In this document: piece after piece, positions 26,913-39,860 of the stretch | How positions within the stretch are numbered: position 1 is the stretch's first letter | Layout: the number at the start of each line of letters is the position of its first letter | Assembly: GCF_947507565.1 (NCBI RefSeq) | Contig: NC_089178.1 | Location: 62,001 to 126,000 of the forward strand | Length of the DNA: 64,000 nt | Origin: Oscarella lobularis | Taxonomy: Eukaryota; Porifera; Homoscleromorpha; Homosclerophorida; Oscarellidae | Direction of reading: 5' to 3' | Program-made: the position numbers and the translations under genes | Notes under the pieces: model-generated | The model's input: only the letters and a program-made list of their open reading frames with translations | Told to the model about the DNA's origin: nothing | Database searches by the model: none

Positions 26913-27424
26913 AAGTTCACCTGTCCACAAAAGAAGCTGTAAGTGAGAATTGAGGTACATAAGAGTACAGAGCACCTGGTAGTGTTCTTCAGGAAAAGAA
27001 ATCATTCCTGGGTTGAAGGACAGATCAGCAAAAAGCGCCCTCCAATGCCTCGTTGTTGTCAATACTGTACCGCCGGCTTATTCATGTAGTACAAGCTGCC
27101 ATTTGGAGGCAGAGAGTTGACTTGCTCAAGCATTAGATACCTGGTCTCAGTTACTGTGGAACCAATGAGATCTCCGCAATCGCGAGTGTAACTTCGAAGC
27201 ATGATCTAAGTTCAACAGAAAAACAACGAGAAGAGTAGGAGAGAAAAGAACTAGCGTGGAATATCGTAGTTTACCTGTAGGGAAAACACGTAGAGTAGGT
27301 CCGTGGTCTACACAGAAACGCGGCAGAAATCCATGATGCCTCGTTTCTTTCCTTCGAGTGAAAATTAAAAAAGAGGTTGATGACTCGACGAGCACAAATG
27401 AATAACGCCTAAATTCAATGAACT
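26913..27424. other. Intergenic, no firm gene
   Basis: On the minus strand a possible exon reads RYLMLEQVNSLPPNGSLYYM near 27060-27140 after a weak 3' splice site, with no recognisable partner exons. Nothing else supported. Confidence 0.3.
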
Positions 27425-28362
27425 ATTAGACAGTTTTTCTCATGAGCACTACGCCACCTTCGGAATAGACTATAGCGAAAGCTTGACCCGTCGAACTGAC
27501 GTCCATCCCGAAGCAGAACGTTCCCTCCGCAAGAACTTGGGATCGCATTGCAATAGCAGCCCAGTCTGTTAGGAAACGAACGCCACTAGATCAACGAGAG
27601 TCGGTTTCTTATTCTTTTATTACCTGCGACATGACGACCAGACGAGACGCGTAGGCTGGGACGAATTTTAGAAGAAATGGTTCAACTGGAAGCTGTGTGT
27701 AAAGAAAGAGCTTATAGAAATAAAAACAATGAAATGAAACCTGCACGGGTGCCATGGATTTCATGGTGCGAATGTCGTGCACCATCAACTGTCTTTCCGT
27801 CGATATCTGTCCCCATATCTGAGCGTAGTTATTGATCGATTGATTTCTTTAAAGATGAACTGTCTCTCAATGAAAACCTTGGAAGAAAAAAAAATGCCAT
27901 TAGTGGACCACCGGCTCATTTTCTCCCCCCAACCTTTCCACTCGTTTGTCCACAGCACACGTGACGCAAAATTACTACCGGTTCGTCAAGAGAAACCTAA
28001 ATTAATTAATTAATTAATTAAAAGTTGACGTGCCTTTTAGTGACTTTCGCCTTGATGACGTCAAAATCGAGGAGATTCTTCTCCCCCCGCGAAGAAACGA
28101 TTTGCCTTCAGATATAATCAATCCACATCGAGATCCCTGTGCTCTGTCGAACTAAGAGAGAAAACAAATCGTCTAAAGGATACTTCGTCTAGCGTTCTAA
28201 CCATTTCGTTCTTACTCACTTCAAAGCGAATTTGGGTATTCCCTGTTCTTCGATGCCTCGAATTGCACAGCACGACGAGTCCTCCTTCTTCCGACGGAAA
28301 AATCTGCGTTATTCCCTCGTTGCACGACGAGTTCTTCGCCCGTAGTAGGCCGTCGCGTGACC
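27425..28362 (-). pseudogene. PAN2 WD40-domain fragment, frameshifted
   Basis: Successive exons follow the N-terminal propeller of PAN2, the deadenylase subunit: GITQIFPSEEGGLVVLCNSR (28220-28362); GLIISEGKSFLRGG then, in another frame, EKNLLDFDVIKAKVT (about 28035-28150); VVILRHVCCGQTSGK (about 27915-27975); QLMVHDIRTMKSMAPVQ (about 27740-27800); PFLLKFVPAYASRLVVMSQ (about 27633-27690); then TGLLLQCDP and, in another frame, FCFGMDVSSTGQAFAIVYSE ending in a stop at 27440. Each frame change sits at a G or C run and would be undone by one added base. No start exon, no linker, no USP-like or exonuclease domain are present, so the locus is truncated at both ends. Sequencing error could explain the shifts but not the missing domains. 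Confidence 0.6.
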
Positions 28363-28772
28363 CTGCAATGGAAAGTGCTGTGCTCCGTTTACGAAGAGTC
28401 GAAACTTTGAGCTCTTAGCGCGCTGCGTGCCTACGTCACTCAGTACGTCACTCAAATAGCGCGGGAGAAGTGGCTATACAGTAGAGTAGAAATGATGGCC
28501 TTGGTGTAAGCCCACAATCAAGATGCCGCAGGAGAAGAGCGAGAGAAACGCGTGGCCGTTGTGTTTAGTCACGTGACACATTTTAGCATTAATTAAGAGA
28601 AATAAAGAAAAATAACGTCCGGACCATATGGTCCCGGACCCCACCCCTACAATTAAACACAACCGAACCTACCGTACAAGCAAGCGCACAGCGCTCACAT
28701 CAAAGTACTATCTACAAAAATCATAGAATTAGTATGTACAAAAAACCGTGAACGGTATCGTCCACGTTTATC
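28363..28772. other. Intergenic between PAN2 fragment and LRR-Ig gene
   Basis: Contains a repeated gcctacgtcactcagtacgtcactca word (28425-28455) that may be promoter sequence for the minus-strand PAN2 fragment, and the 3' UTR of the LRR-Ig gene. No gene seen. Confidence 0.4.
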
Positions 28773-31700
28773 CTAATCTACATCACTATCTGAATCTAGG
28801 GAAGCGGCCCGTTTTTTCTTAACAGGAACTGCCCTAAACGTCCCGTCCGCTCCAATTACAACCATTGGAATAATCCCTCCCTCAGACTTCCCCAACACAC
28901 CATCCCCTTTACCGTTCTGAGACGGAGCCGGCGGCACTGCCGGTGGCGGTGGCAGCGGCGGCAGAGGCAGCACCGAAGTCTGATTAGAAGCAGCGGCGTG
29001 TCCATTAGTCGGTCGAACATTCGAGACGGTGGTTGTGGTGCCAGATGAAGATGACGGCTCAACAGTCGGGATCACTCCGTTCGTCACGTACACGCGCACG
29101 GGAAGCCGGCCCGAGCCTGAGCTTCCGCCGTCCGCATCAGGGGTTGGAGCGCGTACGGCGAACGTCCCATTTACCGCTCGGCTTCGCTGCGTCGTGACGG
29201 CAGCTTTTCCCTGCTCCGCTTTTCGTTGCCTGGCGAGGCGACGACTTTGACGCTTCCTCCTCCATCTCACGGCAACAAAGAGTATGGTCCAGAGAGCTGT
29301 GGCGAAGACGACGCCGCAGACGAGAGATAAGGCAATCCACAAGGTAAGCGCGCCATCTTGACTTTCTTTACGGGGGAAAAACACGAGTCAATGCGACGTA
29401 AAAGGAAACCGAAAGTTTACTCAAGTACCTGTAGGAAGTCCGTTCCCTGAAGTCGGGCCAGGGCCATCAGAAGGATCTACTGTCAAGCGAAAACGCTGCA
29501 CCACAATTCTCGTCTTCTCCTGAATGTGACATTCGTATGAGCCGCCGTCGGACGGTCGCACCTCTTCGAAAACGAGCCAATGAGCTTCTTCGGTCAAGCG
29601 ACGACGTTGGCTGTTCGTCACCAGCCTGTTGTCTTTGTACCACGTCCTCGGACCTGCATTCGGTAGATTACAGTTGAGGATGAGAGATTTTCCGCTGGGA
29701 ACGTTAAGGTCGGGACTCGATCTGACGTCTTTGTCTAACACGGTCAGCGTCACGTTGACGGCAATTTTGCCGACTCTGTTGGAAGCGATGCAGGCGAAGA
29801 CGCCCTCGTCTGCCTTGGTGACGTCTTTTATGACGACTCCTACGTCCTCCATCACGTCCAACCTCTCGAAAATGTTATGATTCTTTTTGAAAATTTTGTA
29901 GTCGATGTCGGGACGGGGTAACCCAGCGGCTTGACATTCCATCTTGAAGGTCCCCAAATTGCCGACAACACCGTCAACCGGCTTCAAGGTAAAATAAGGA
30001 AAAACTAAAAAAAAAAAACGATGTTATCATTTTAGGGGACATCTACGCGGAGAAGGAACTAATAAACGATTCAATTAATAATAAATACATCTACACTTAT
30101 TTTGTCCCGCTTTTTTTCCCCCACTCACTATTGGCCGTCACTTTCGCTGGATTGGATGTGACTCGTCCGTGCAAGTTCTCCGCTATGCACGTGTAGTTTC
30201 CCTCGTTCTTCACACTGGTCTCGAGTATGACGAGATGAGAGAGGGTTCCGTTCGACAACACCACCGTTCCCGGATGACTGTCATTCGTGATTATTTTGTC
30301 CCCTTTTGCCCACTCAAAACGAATGGGTCCGTCCGTGTCACTCGTCGCCTCGCACGTGAGCGTCGTGCTCTCATTCACTATGGCATTCGTCGACGCGGGA
30401 TGACTAGTAATGACTGGAAAGCCATCTTAGGAGGAAAAAGGAATTGCGACTAATCGAATTGATTACGTTCTCAATTAGCATTACCGCAGGTGAAGTCGTC
30501 TCGAGTCAAATTCATTATTCCAACGCCGACGTGCAATCCCCGACCGCAGAGTCCGTTCACGCTCGCGTCGAATCGTCGGCGCGCGATCCACGACGGGAAC
30601 CAGGCGAGATGGCAATCGCAGCGAAAGTGCGACGAAATTAGATAGCTAAACACAACCCAGACGAATCCCAAATCAAATCAGAACCATTATGCGATGCTAT
30701 CTTATTATCTTACATGTCTTTGAGATGGGCGAGGTATTCCAAGGCGTTCTCTTGAATTGCGCTGATGGGATTGCGTCTCAGGTCCCTTAGAGTACACAAA
30801 TGAAAAAACGAAATCGCATGATTTTCTTGTGTCTCTCTTACAGCGTTCTCAAATTGTTGAGACCGTGAAAGGTTTCCTTATGGATGGCGTCAATGCGGTT
30901 GTACGATAAGTTCCTAATAAAGACCAGAAATAATGAAAGAGCGATTGGATAGGACTTTTTTTAGGTGAACGTACAGACTCGTCAAATTTTTCGCGCCGAC
31001 AAAAAACGTGGCCGTGATGTGAACGCTCCACGTGATTCGATTGTGACTCAGATCGAGTTGGACGAGTCGGCCCATGGGATGGAACGGTTCCCCGGCAATA
31101 GTATCAATTTCGTTGTGCGAGACGGATCTTAATTTAAAAAAAAAGGAATGAGGTCAATGAAAATCCATGACCTGCTAAGCCCGCGTACAAGGTAGTCACG
31201 TTCGCCAATCCAACGAACATATCCTCGCGAATAGACGTGATTTTGTTCGAGCTCAAATCACTAAAAAGAAATGACACGGTCACGAATTATTCCTCACACG
31301 TGACGAACTCGGGGCTCACAGGTTTCTTAGATATTTCATATGCTTGAAGATGGACACGCTGATTGTGTTAATCAAATTGTGGCTTATATTCCTAGGAATA
31401 TTTTAGTAACACTGATTATTCTCTGTAGGAAAATTGTCCTTTACAGGCTCGTGGCTGATTCTAGTCCGAATAGGAAAGCCCCGTCGGTAATTTCCGTAAT
31501 CAAATTTTGCCCGAGATGTCTAAATCAATTCTCAATTGTTAGCTGGCACTTTGAACCGAATCAAGATATTAATTAATTAATCCTTACACTTCCTTTATGT
31601 GAGGATTCTTTTGTGCCTTTCGGGAAAAAAAGCCGCCATCTTCGACGCTCTTAATTTTATTCTTTCTGAGATTTCTAAGCAGAAAACATCGAGGGTGGCT

Positions 31701-33356
31701 CGGCGCACTTTGGCAACGTACATGACGCGTAGCTTATGAAAGCCATAAAACATGGGAAACTTAACAGTCGTCAGCTCATTATTAGACAAATCCCTACGAA
31801 ACGCAATGCAAGAACGAAGTAGTCAGAAAACCCCCAAGACCAACTCACAGCATCTCCAAATTCGTTAGCGGCACAGTAGCCGTGATATTCCACGCGGTAA
31901 GCCCGTTCCGCGCCAAACGCCTTTTAATTAAAAAAAGAGCAATTTGTCAGTCAACCGGCCAATCAAGAGCGAAGAAAACAAAGCGCTAGCGCGTACGACA
32001 ACTCACAGCCGCTCCAAACTGGATAAATATTGAAAAGAACCATCCGTTATAGTCTCGATGCCGTTCCGACTCAATTGCCTAGAGTAGACGCGATATCGCG
32101 CGCGCGCGCAAGAAAACCCCCGCGCGCGCAGTCCCACTTACAGAACAACGAGGGAATTGTTTCGAGGAAACGAATCCGCCAATAACTCTTCGATAACATT
32201 TTCTTTGAGATCCCTATCAGAGGCGCGACGGCGAGTGTTATTCAAATCACGAAGCCCCCCCTCCCCAACAACGAGTGCTCACAGGAAAGTCAATCGTGGC
32301 AGGTGTCTGATTGACGCTGCCGAAATCGTGTCGATTTGATTCCCGGAACTAGCGCGGATGTCATGAGTCAAGGCTTCGACTTTTAGGATATTAGGGGGTC
32401 TCTCACAGAGTCAACTTCTCGAGAAGCGCGTTCTTCGACGTGAAGACGGGCATCGACGTTAGTGCGTTATCGGCGAGATTTCTATATATTAGACGGGCGA
32501 GGAAAACAAGTGTTAGACGTCTACTACCCCCTTTCGTTTCGTGTCAACAAACACGAGTCTGGGCAAACAACGCGCCTAAAAGCGCCCATTAGTCGCGCGC
32601 GCGCGGACGACAATCGCGTACCAGACGCAGGAACGAACAATTAGGGCAAAGAGGACTTCGAAATGACGCGATCGCGCGCGCTTACAGTTCTCGTAGATTT
32701 CGTAGGCCACCGAAGGCATCCGGATCGAGTCGAACGATCGCGTTTCCTTTCAAGTTCCTTTCGAAAGAGAGAAGGATATACACATTTGTAATAATAGAGA
32801 CTTGACGTCGGGGAACGGCACGCGGGACGCTGGGGGGGAGGGACACGTTGTTTCGTCTGTTCGCGAGCGATCGTGCGTCGCGTGGCGCGATCTCTCGATT
32901 CTCTTCGAAGTCGGCCGCCGCCGCAAAGCATCCATTTCATTGACGAAAGAGCGACAAACGAGCAATCGTTGGGGAATGAAAAGCACGTACGACAAAAAGG
33001 AACGATCGCGCTGCTTCGCGCTAGCGTACAAAAGCGGGTTTTTTTCCCCCCTTCTCCCACGCACGCAAAATCGCGCTCTCTCTAATAAATAAGTAACACC
33101 GCGATGGCTAGACGTGTGTATACGTTCGCGCAAAACGACCGTCTGGGATTCGACTAGGTGCGCGGATCGCTTACAGAACGCGAGTGCCCGGCGGCAAATT
33201 CGCTGGCAGGCGGACGAGATCCATATTGGAACAGTCGACAGTCGAATCCCGGCATTTGCATCCCGCGTCGGTCGGACACGCGGCGGCGGCGGCGGCGACA
33301 GGGACGGCTTCGGTCGACGCGGCGGCGACGAAGACGAGAAGGACGCGGAGTAGCAT
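28773..33356 (-). CDS. LRIG-like LRR and Ig transmembrane receptor
   Basis: Signal peptide MLLRVLLVFVAAASTEA, an LRR N-cap (CPTDAGCKCRDSTVDCSNM), then about a dozen leucine-rich repeats, mostly one per ~72-base exon (NLKGNAIVRLDPDAF, QLSRNGIETITDGSF, NLSYNRIDAIHKETF, DLRRNPISAIQENAL). An LRR C-cap follows (CDCHLAWFPSWI ... LTRDDFTC), then three Ig domains (LTCEATSDTDG..YTCIAEN; MECQAAGL..FACIASN; LNCNLPNA..YECHIQ), a membrane helix (LWIALSLVCGVVFATALWTI) and a basic, then Pro/Gly-rich tail ending SLDSDSDVD. LRRs plus three Ig domains and one helix is the LRIG layout, negative regulators of growth-factor receptors. The tail is not recognisably LRIG-like, so orthology is an inference. Confidence 0.8.
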
Positions 33357-33811
33357 TTCAACTCGGTCGCGGTTCCATGGTGAAGTGCGAGGCTTTAGAG
33401 TGCTCATCCTCACTGGATTTAGCGCGTTTGGCGTAACCGTCTTAGTGAACAATGTCAACCGACGACTAAATAAGGTTATATTGATCTAATATCGCGCGAA
33501 GCCAAGTCGTCGGAGTGAAGAGAACGCACTGCCTGCGACGGTGATCACGCTTTCGCCTAAGTATACTGCTTATTAGAGGGAACTCGTTCGTTGGTTCAAT
33601 GCTAATTTGATTATGTCTCGTGGCCAATCTTCGTGTACCTCGTTAATATCGTCGCATTATGGCGTGCTGGTTATCAGATTTCGACAAAGTCGGTCAGTTC
33701 ACTCTATGTGCATTAACGCCACAGAAGCGCTAGAAATTCCGTCAAAGGGCGCGATAGCCGAAGGGAAGAAAGTGTCACGTGCTACTCCGGGAAAGCAAAC
33801 CACCCGGATAT
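33357..33811. promoter_or_regulatory. Divergent promoter region of LRR-Ig receptor and GPKOW
   Basis: 455 bases between start codons on opposite strands with no protein-like frame. Assigned as promoter and leaders from arrangement alone. Confidence 0.4.
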
Positions 33812-35960
33812 ATGGAAAGCAAACTAAGCTTTAGCTTCGCTAAAAAGGCAACCAAGCGAGCATTCGACAGTCGGCCGAAACCCAGCGATGCTTCTGATAA
33901 AGACTACGTTATCTCGGTTGCTGGAGAAACCGTCGAAAGGTAGATACAAAGACGTTATTGTCTTCCCAGCCAGCTATCGTCCATAGTACGGCGCCAAAAA
34001 AAACGAAAAAGGAGTTCGTAATTCCAATGAAAGAAGGAGCGACCGGATCAGGCCTCACGGCGCGACTCAAACAGCTCAAAACGGGCGACGCGGTAAAACA
34101 AGACGGAACGGCAGAGGACAAAATGGCGGCGGAGGCCATACTAAAAGGCAAGTGGAAAAAAATAATAAAAAATTAATTTTTCGTCAATTGAATTTTAATT
34201 AGATTTGGAAAATTATAAAGCGAGTTTGGAAGGAGAGGCGGCGTCCGAAATGATCATACCTGTCGTAGCAGCCACAGATAGTGAAGATTTTCTAAAGGAC
34301 GTGGCTTCGAGACCAGAGCAGAGCACAATGGATGACTATGATAGTATGCCTGTGTCACAATTCGGTGCCGCGCTCATGAGGGGCATGGGATGGTCAGAAG
34401 GAACGCCAATAGGATTAACTAATAAAGAGTAATAAATAAATAAATGGCGAGGATCTTTTCTTTTGATTTGGACGGCACTTTTTCGTTTAGGACTGTAAAG
34501 CCGATTGAGTTTGTTGCCAGGCAACCTGGACAGGGATTGGGTGCCGACTCAAAGGAAATGCTACAGAATGGAATAGATCCAAAGAAAAAGAGAAGACTAA
34601 AACCGGGAGAGAAGTCAGAAAAAAGAGTAAGATATAATGAATGACACGTGGATTCACGCCGCTGCTAATACCTTGTACAGTATAAGACGTACTATGATAA
34701 AGAAGGGAAAGTGAAACACGTGAAGGGTATAGATGAGAATCTAAGTGAAAGTCCACCGGATGGTAATATTCACGTACGCGCAACTCCTCTCCAATTTTCA
34801 CTTTCTCCGCGCGCGCAGAGTTGAAAATCGGGGTTTACGTGGAAGTCGTATCCGGTTTCTACAAGGATTTTCACGGAAAGGTGGGCACCCCATTAGATGA
34901 TCCATTAGCATTTAACCGCTTGAGGAACCAATTTGCCGTTACACGCGCTAACTAAAGTTAAACGGGCGGTCGGATCTTTTGAGTCGAGTCTCTCCTTTGG
35001 TAGACACGGCAACAAAATACGCTGGACTACCTCCGTTTAATTTCGTGTCGTACATGTAAACAGTCTGTTTCCTAAATTCTAAAGGTGGTCGCTCTTGACG
35101 AGGACACGGCGCACGCTGTCGTTCGAATGGCCGTCTCTGACAAACAGGTGAACGTGAGTCAGCACATGCTGGTTGTCGTGAGCGAAACCCAGTATCTAGA
35201 GTCGATGAAAGGTAAAGAGATTCTCGCCCTAATGACGTCACTGTATCCGTTGCTAGGCACAGATAGAGGAAAGAAGAAAGAGAGGAGAGAAAGGTGATAT
35301 CTGTTCTCATTGTATAGTTGGTTTGGCGTGAGTCGTTCAATTGATTTGATTGAAGGGATTCTGCCGCCGATTCCGGTGATGACAGCGATGACGTTCAACC
35401 GTGGCTGACGCCCAATATTCGAGTTCGCGTCATCAGTAAGAGATACGTGAGAGGAAAGTATTACAATGAAAAGGTCAGAGTAGAAGAGGGAGGAGCTGCA
35501 TAGATATATGCAGATTTATAGATACCCTTTTTGACTTACCAGGTTTCTATCATTGACGTCATCAGCGTAGACCGTTGTGTCTGCAAGACTGAAGATGGGA
35601 TCTTGTTGGAAGGTCCTGACAGACGATGTTATCGCCACGTGTCCAGTCATACCATTGTTTTCTATGTAGATGTACCGCAGAAGGTGTTGGAAACCGTCGT
35701 TCCTCGACAGACAAACGCCGTCGTTTCTATTGTAGAGGGGAAATATAAAGGCCACGTAAGGGAAACGCGATCTTTTTTTGTTTACGAGTATTACGCCTTT
35801 TTCTCTCTGTCTCGCGCAGCTAGGGAAAGTCGTCGAACGAGACAAGGCGAAATGCCGCGCTCAAGTCCAACTCCTTCGCAATCAGAGCAAAGTCGTTCGT
35901 TTGGACTACGGTCAGATATCCGAATACATAGGCGACTTGGATCTAGAAGACGACTATTGA
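33812..35960 (+). CDS. GPKOW: GPKOW spliceosomal G-patch/KOW protein
   Basis: Nuclear RNA-binding partner of the DHX16 helicase in pre-mRNA splicing. Starts MESKLSFSFAKKATKRAFD, the family start, and continues EFVIPMKEG ... LKQLKTG. The G-patch is PVSQFGAALMRGMGWSEGTP with IEFVARQPGQGLGAD. The first KOW is IGVYVEVVSGFYKDFHGKVV; the C-terminal KOW is AVVSIVEGKYKGHLGKVVER, ending QISEYIGDLDLEDDY. About eight short introns; length and order agree with animal GPKOW. Confidence 0.92.
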
Positions 35961-36097
35961 TCGAAATAGACGTGCATTTTTTTTAGTTATGAAGAGATCG
36001 CTACTTTTTCCTTCCCTGATAACATGTACTTTCGGCATGGGCCATTTCTCACTATTGTGCTGACCGATGAGTAGCGGGGAAGTCTCGCGGTTGCCCA

Positions 36098-36682
36098 TTA
36101 GCCACCTGCTCTCCATCTAAAAGCGCAAGGTAACTGGCTAAAGAGTAAGGCCACCAGCATTTTGGCTGTTGTGGTCACGCCCTTCTTCATTTGGCCACGA
36201 GAGAATTGAGCAGGAAGTAGAGAAGTGATGACATCAGAATCGATCTCCTTCTGTTTGTTTGATGGGGCAGAACCCGTATCCGATATCAGGACGCTTACCG
36301 CAGAAATGCGACGACAGGCGTTGGCCGAGCATTCCTCGCCGAAAATCGACTCAGCCCAGCCCAGGTGGTTCTCCTCCTCATTTCTATGTGTACAAAAGTC
36401 GTCGTCCGTTACGGAAGCTGCCACATCCTTGTCTGACTCCGCCTAGCGAGACCAACGCAACGCGTGGCAGCTAAAAATACACTAATGACTGAATTTGTAC
36501 TCGAGTGAGATCACACTGGAACGACGCGTAGCACTGCTAGTCACGACGACCGATGACGACCGTTCCCGCTTTGCCCTTCGTATGACCTGTAAACGTTGCC
36601 AAGACGACGAGAAATTAAACCCTAATGCGCTGTGACAAGCGATAACGAGTTGGATTGTGATCCAGCGGGGGAGCGACGACAT
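36098..36682 (-). CDS. Small spliced gene, unidentified
   Basis: Phase-consistent model of three exons on the minus strand: MSSLPRWITIQLVIACHSAL ... SWQRLQ, then AESDKDVAASVTDDDFCTHR ... HLGWAESIFGEECSANACRR (ending gcg|gtaagc), then KEIDSDVITSLLPAQFSRGQ ... LPCAFRWRAGG. About 125 residues in total. All junctions are phase 0 with canonical GT..AG. The first exon is hydrophobic enough for a signal sequence or membrane helix. I recognise no family. It lies tail-to-tail with GPKOW and head-to-head with the KLF gene. Confidence 0.35.
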
Positions 36683-37307
36683 CGTTCGCGTCCGGAATCG
36701 ATTGCACGCGCGAGAAAAGAATGCGAAAATCGAACGGAAAGGTCGTCTAGAGAACAATTGTCTCCTTGTTCGAGCTAGACTCGAAAAAACGCGGCTTGGT
36801 CGAGCATTCGAATTTAGAAAATATATGCGCGACCCAACGCCGTCGTAATAGAATTAGCGCGTTGGCTCGTTGTCGGCACTTTCTATTCGTCCTACGTTAT
36901 CGATTACCTTACGATATATTAGCGATTTTTGATTCGGAGTTGGGCGTATCGCGGCCGTCGCCTCCCGCTCGTCGAAAAGCGGCCCCTTGTTTTCGTTTTC
37001 CGCCCATCGCAGCGCGTGCACGACGCCGCGGGGTCACCGAATCCGTGGGAAATCGCGGCTCGAGTCGGCACGTGAGCGCGCTTCGTGTTTGACAGAAGAA
37101 TGTGTCAACAGCATGATAGCCTAAGTGGTCGTTTTGCAATGGGAACCAATAAGAGGGGGGCACGTGGGCGGGCAGAAGCAGTTGATCGCGAGTCGTGGAT
37201 CGAGTTGCCCGCGCAATCAACATCTCCAACTGGCACAAGCTCCAGCTGAAATTGATCGGCCTCGCCACGATTCTCAACAGTCGACGAACGCGTTCGCTCC
37301 CGTCGAT

Positions 37308-38489
37308 ATGGATCAGACATGCATGCAGCCGCAGTCGCAGTCGCAGCAGCAGCAGCGAAACGACGAGTGGACCAGCGATCAACAGATCGCCAATCTCCTG
37401 CAAATGTTCGCCTTACAACAACAAACCCAATCGCCCGTGTCGACGACATCGCTAACACTAGCGCCGCCGTCACAGCCGCCGCCGCCACCGCCGCCGTCAA
37501 ATTACTGCAACTACGGAAATCCTTACTCTGTTTATCCAACTGATTGCTGTTCGCAACAAAGCGGCAGCGGCTACGGCAACTATCATCAAACGACGACGGC
37601 ACCACTGCCGCCACCGCCGCTCTATCACGAAACGACGAAGCTTCCGCCGCTTCCTCCATTGCTCTGCGAACCGTCTCAATATGGCACTTATTCGGCGCCG
37701 CAGCCGCCGCCGCCACTGCCGTCTTTCGATGCTTCCTTCATCGACGATTTTGGCACCGATCAAATCAACGAATTTCTCGACGTTACCGTCGAGAATTTGC
37801 CCGAGGTCCTACCCGATTTCGACATTGATGCCTATCTCGATGCAGCGGCGGCGGCCTCGTGCAACGGGCCTCCGTTGCTCGCCGATGCCGTCCTTCCAGG
37901 CGACAAGGCGACCAGCGACAGCGTGAAAACGGAAGAAACGACGCTCAAATCGTCGCCCTTGGGCGCGGCGTCTTCGTCATCGACGTCTTCGTCGGCGGCG
38001 AGCGCAACAAAGCCCGTGTCTTCGCGTCCCACGCGAAAGCGTCGACCTTCGGCAAGACGCGGATCGACGGGGAGTATGTCGCCCGGAACACCGTCGTCCG
38101 ACGACGGTGCCAATAGCGATGGCGTGGCGGTAACGTCGCGCGCTCGCGGCGGCGGCGGCGGCTCGGGCAGCGAACCGAAGATTCATCGATGCGAGTATCC
38201 GGGATGCACGAAGACGTACACGAAGAGCAGTCACTTGAAAGCGCACTTGAGACGACACACGGGCGAGAAGCCGTTCGCGTGCACGTGGGAAGGCTGCGGT
38301 TGGCGCTTTTCGCGCTCCGACGAACTGGCACGACACAAGCGTTCGCATTCGGGAATCAAACCGTTTCAGTGCGGCGTTTGCGAGAAGCGCTTCTCGCGCA
38401 GCGATCACCTGTCAAAACACTTGAAGATACATCAGAGCGGACGATCGCGATCGCGCGGGGGCAGCAAGTCCGCCTCCTCCGCGAATTGA
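37308..38489 (+). CDS. Krueppel-like (Sp/KLF) transcription factor
   Basis: Intronless frame of 393 residues from [11 protein letters not shown]; the frame is open upstream to 37125, so a longer start is possible. The N-terminal half is rich in Gln and poly-Pro, followed by an acidic segment ([31 protein letters not shown]) that could be a transactivation domain. Three C2H2 fingers end the protein: [57 protein letters not shown], joined by TGEKPFA and SGIKPFQ linkers. Spacing and the SSHLKAH / SDELARH / SDHLSKH contacts are those of KLF factors binding CACCC/GC boxes. A Sp-type buttonhead box was not seen just before finger 1, favouring KLF. Confidence 0.9.
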   Translation: MDQTCMQPQSQSQQQQRNDEWTSDQQIANLLQMFALQQQTQSPVSTTSLTLAPPSQPPPPPPPSNYCNYGNPYSVYPTDCCSQQSGSGYGNYHQTTTAPLPPPPLYHETTKLPPLPPLLCEPSQYGTYSAPQPPPPLPSFDASFIDDFGTDQINEFLDVTVENLPEVLPDFDIDAYLDAAAAASCNGPPLLADAVLPGDKATSDSVKTEETTLKSSPLGAASSSSTSSSAASATKPVSSRPTRKRRPSARRGSTGSMSPGTPSSDDGANSDGVAVTSRARGGGGGSGSEPKIHRCEYPGCTKTYTKSSHLKAHLRRHTGEKPFACTWEGCGWRFSRSDELARHKRSHSGIKPFQCGVCEKRFSRSDHLSKHLKIHQSGRSRSRGGSKSASSAN

Positions 38490-39860
38490 AGAAAGGAGTA
38501 CAGCTGACAGACTTGGTCAATTGTCTAGAGGCGTTAGTGCTAAAGGGAGAGGAAATTTTATGAGCCGACGTAATCGAAACTCTTGTATATGATGCTGTGC
38601 ACACACGTACTGTAGTAGAGAGTTCTCTTTTAGGGCAAAAAATTAGTTGAGATTATTTAAGGTGACCTATCCTTTTAGAATTTGTACCCGGTGCATGAAA
38701 ACGACGACGACGACCACGAAGTTTTTACACTTCTTGCTTTATTACGAAATTTTGAAGTCTTGTTTTTTCTCTGTTGATTTTTATTTCTCTATACACCTGT
38801 TAGACTAAGGGGGGCTAGACTCCTCTTTTGTAGCGAAATAGATCTTCTCCAGCTCGCTGCGCTAGTGGGCCTGGAGTGAAACGAAACCATGCGTATGCGC
38901 GTTTCCTGCAGTGCGTGTTTCGATCGTCTGTCGCGCGCGCGCGCGCGCGCGGCGAGAAGAAGAAGCGTTCGCTAATTAGTCGTGGGCGCTCGTTTTTGCT
39001 CGCGGCTCATTCCGTGGTCGTTCTACGGTCAGACTGCGTCCAACTGTAGAAAGGAATCGCGTAAACACAACAGGATGCCACAGGACGTCGATCTAGACCG
39101 ATATTCGCACGCTTCTCGTTTCGGACGCTGTTTCCGCGCGCTCCAGCACGTGGCGCGACCGCGAGCCATTTGCATGGGTGGATCGCGCGCGAGACACTCG
39201 TAGGAGACGAAAAGCAGAGACACTATCGTACTAGTAGCAACTACTGCGTAGCATTCTTTCTATCCGAGTCTAAACGTCTTCTTCGGTTACCCCGCACTGC
39301 TCTCGGGGGCGGAAATTTCAGAACGTGATAGAGCTCGAATTCTTCGCGCGGTATCGATCATACACTACCGCGTCCGTGAATAAAAGGCAGGGGAGGACAC
39401 GGGAAGATAACGAACGAACAAACGACCGTTATGCGGGCGAGGGGGACGCGTCGACTCGTTGGCGCCACGTGGGAGACTGAATGAATGAATTAGGAGCACG
39501 TGCTACAGCAGTTCGGGGCTACGAGGTCTCGTTCGACCAATCGAAAGCACTACACGGCTGGCGTTCAAGAGAAAGATCTCCATGTCGCGCGATGCCTTTC
39601 GCACGGTCCACAAACAGGGATGCTTATCGGCTTTACAAATTCTTGGGGCCCCCCCCCGAGACTCGATCGCTGGAGTGCAGTACGTGCGCTCGACTCTTAT
39701 TCTCACAACAGTCACAACATAGCTAACACAATACTAACCTCGGTTTTTCTGAAGCCACGGTGAAGCGTTTCCAGCGTGCGCTATCGCTGAGTGAGAGGGC
39801 CTATAGTATAGAAAAAAGAACAAAAAAATTGAATGCCATCATGAACGAAAGCGTTACTCG
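38490..39860. other. Tail-to-tail intergenic region between KLF and APPL
   Basis: 3' UTR of KLF followed by GC-rich DNA with (CG)n at about 38933-38951. Several short open frames between 38980 and 39770 on both strands look random. A candidate TTATAA/ATAAAA-like box (ataaaagg, 39378) precedes one of them, so an unannotated short or non-coding transcript is possible. Confidence 0.4.

Noticed and set aside
39481-39763. Short plus-strand frames upstream of the APPL 3' end
   Set aside because: No conserved motif, overlapping frames of equal length, no splice support.
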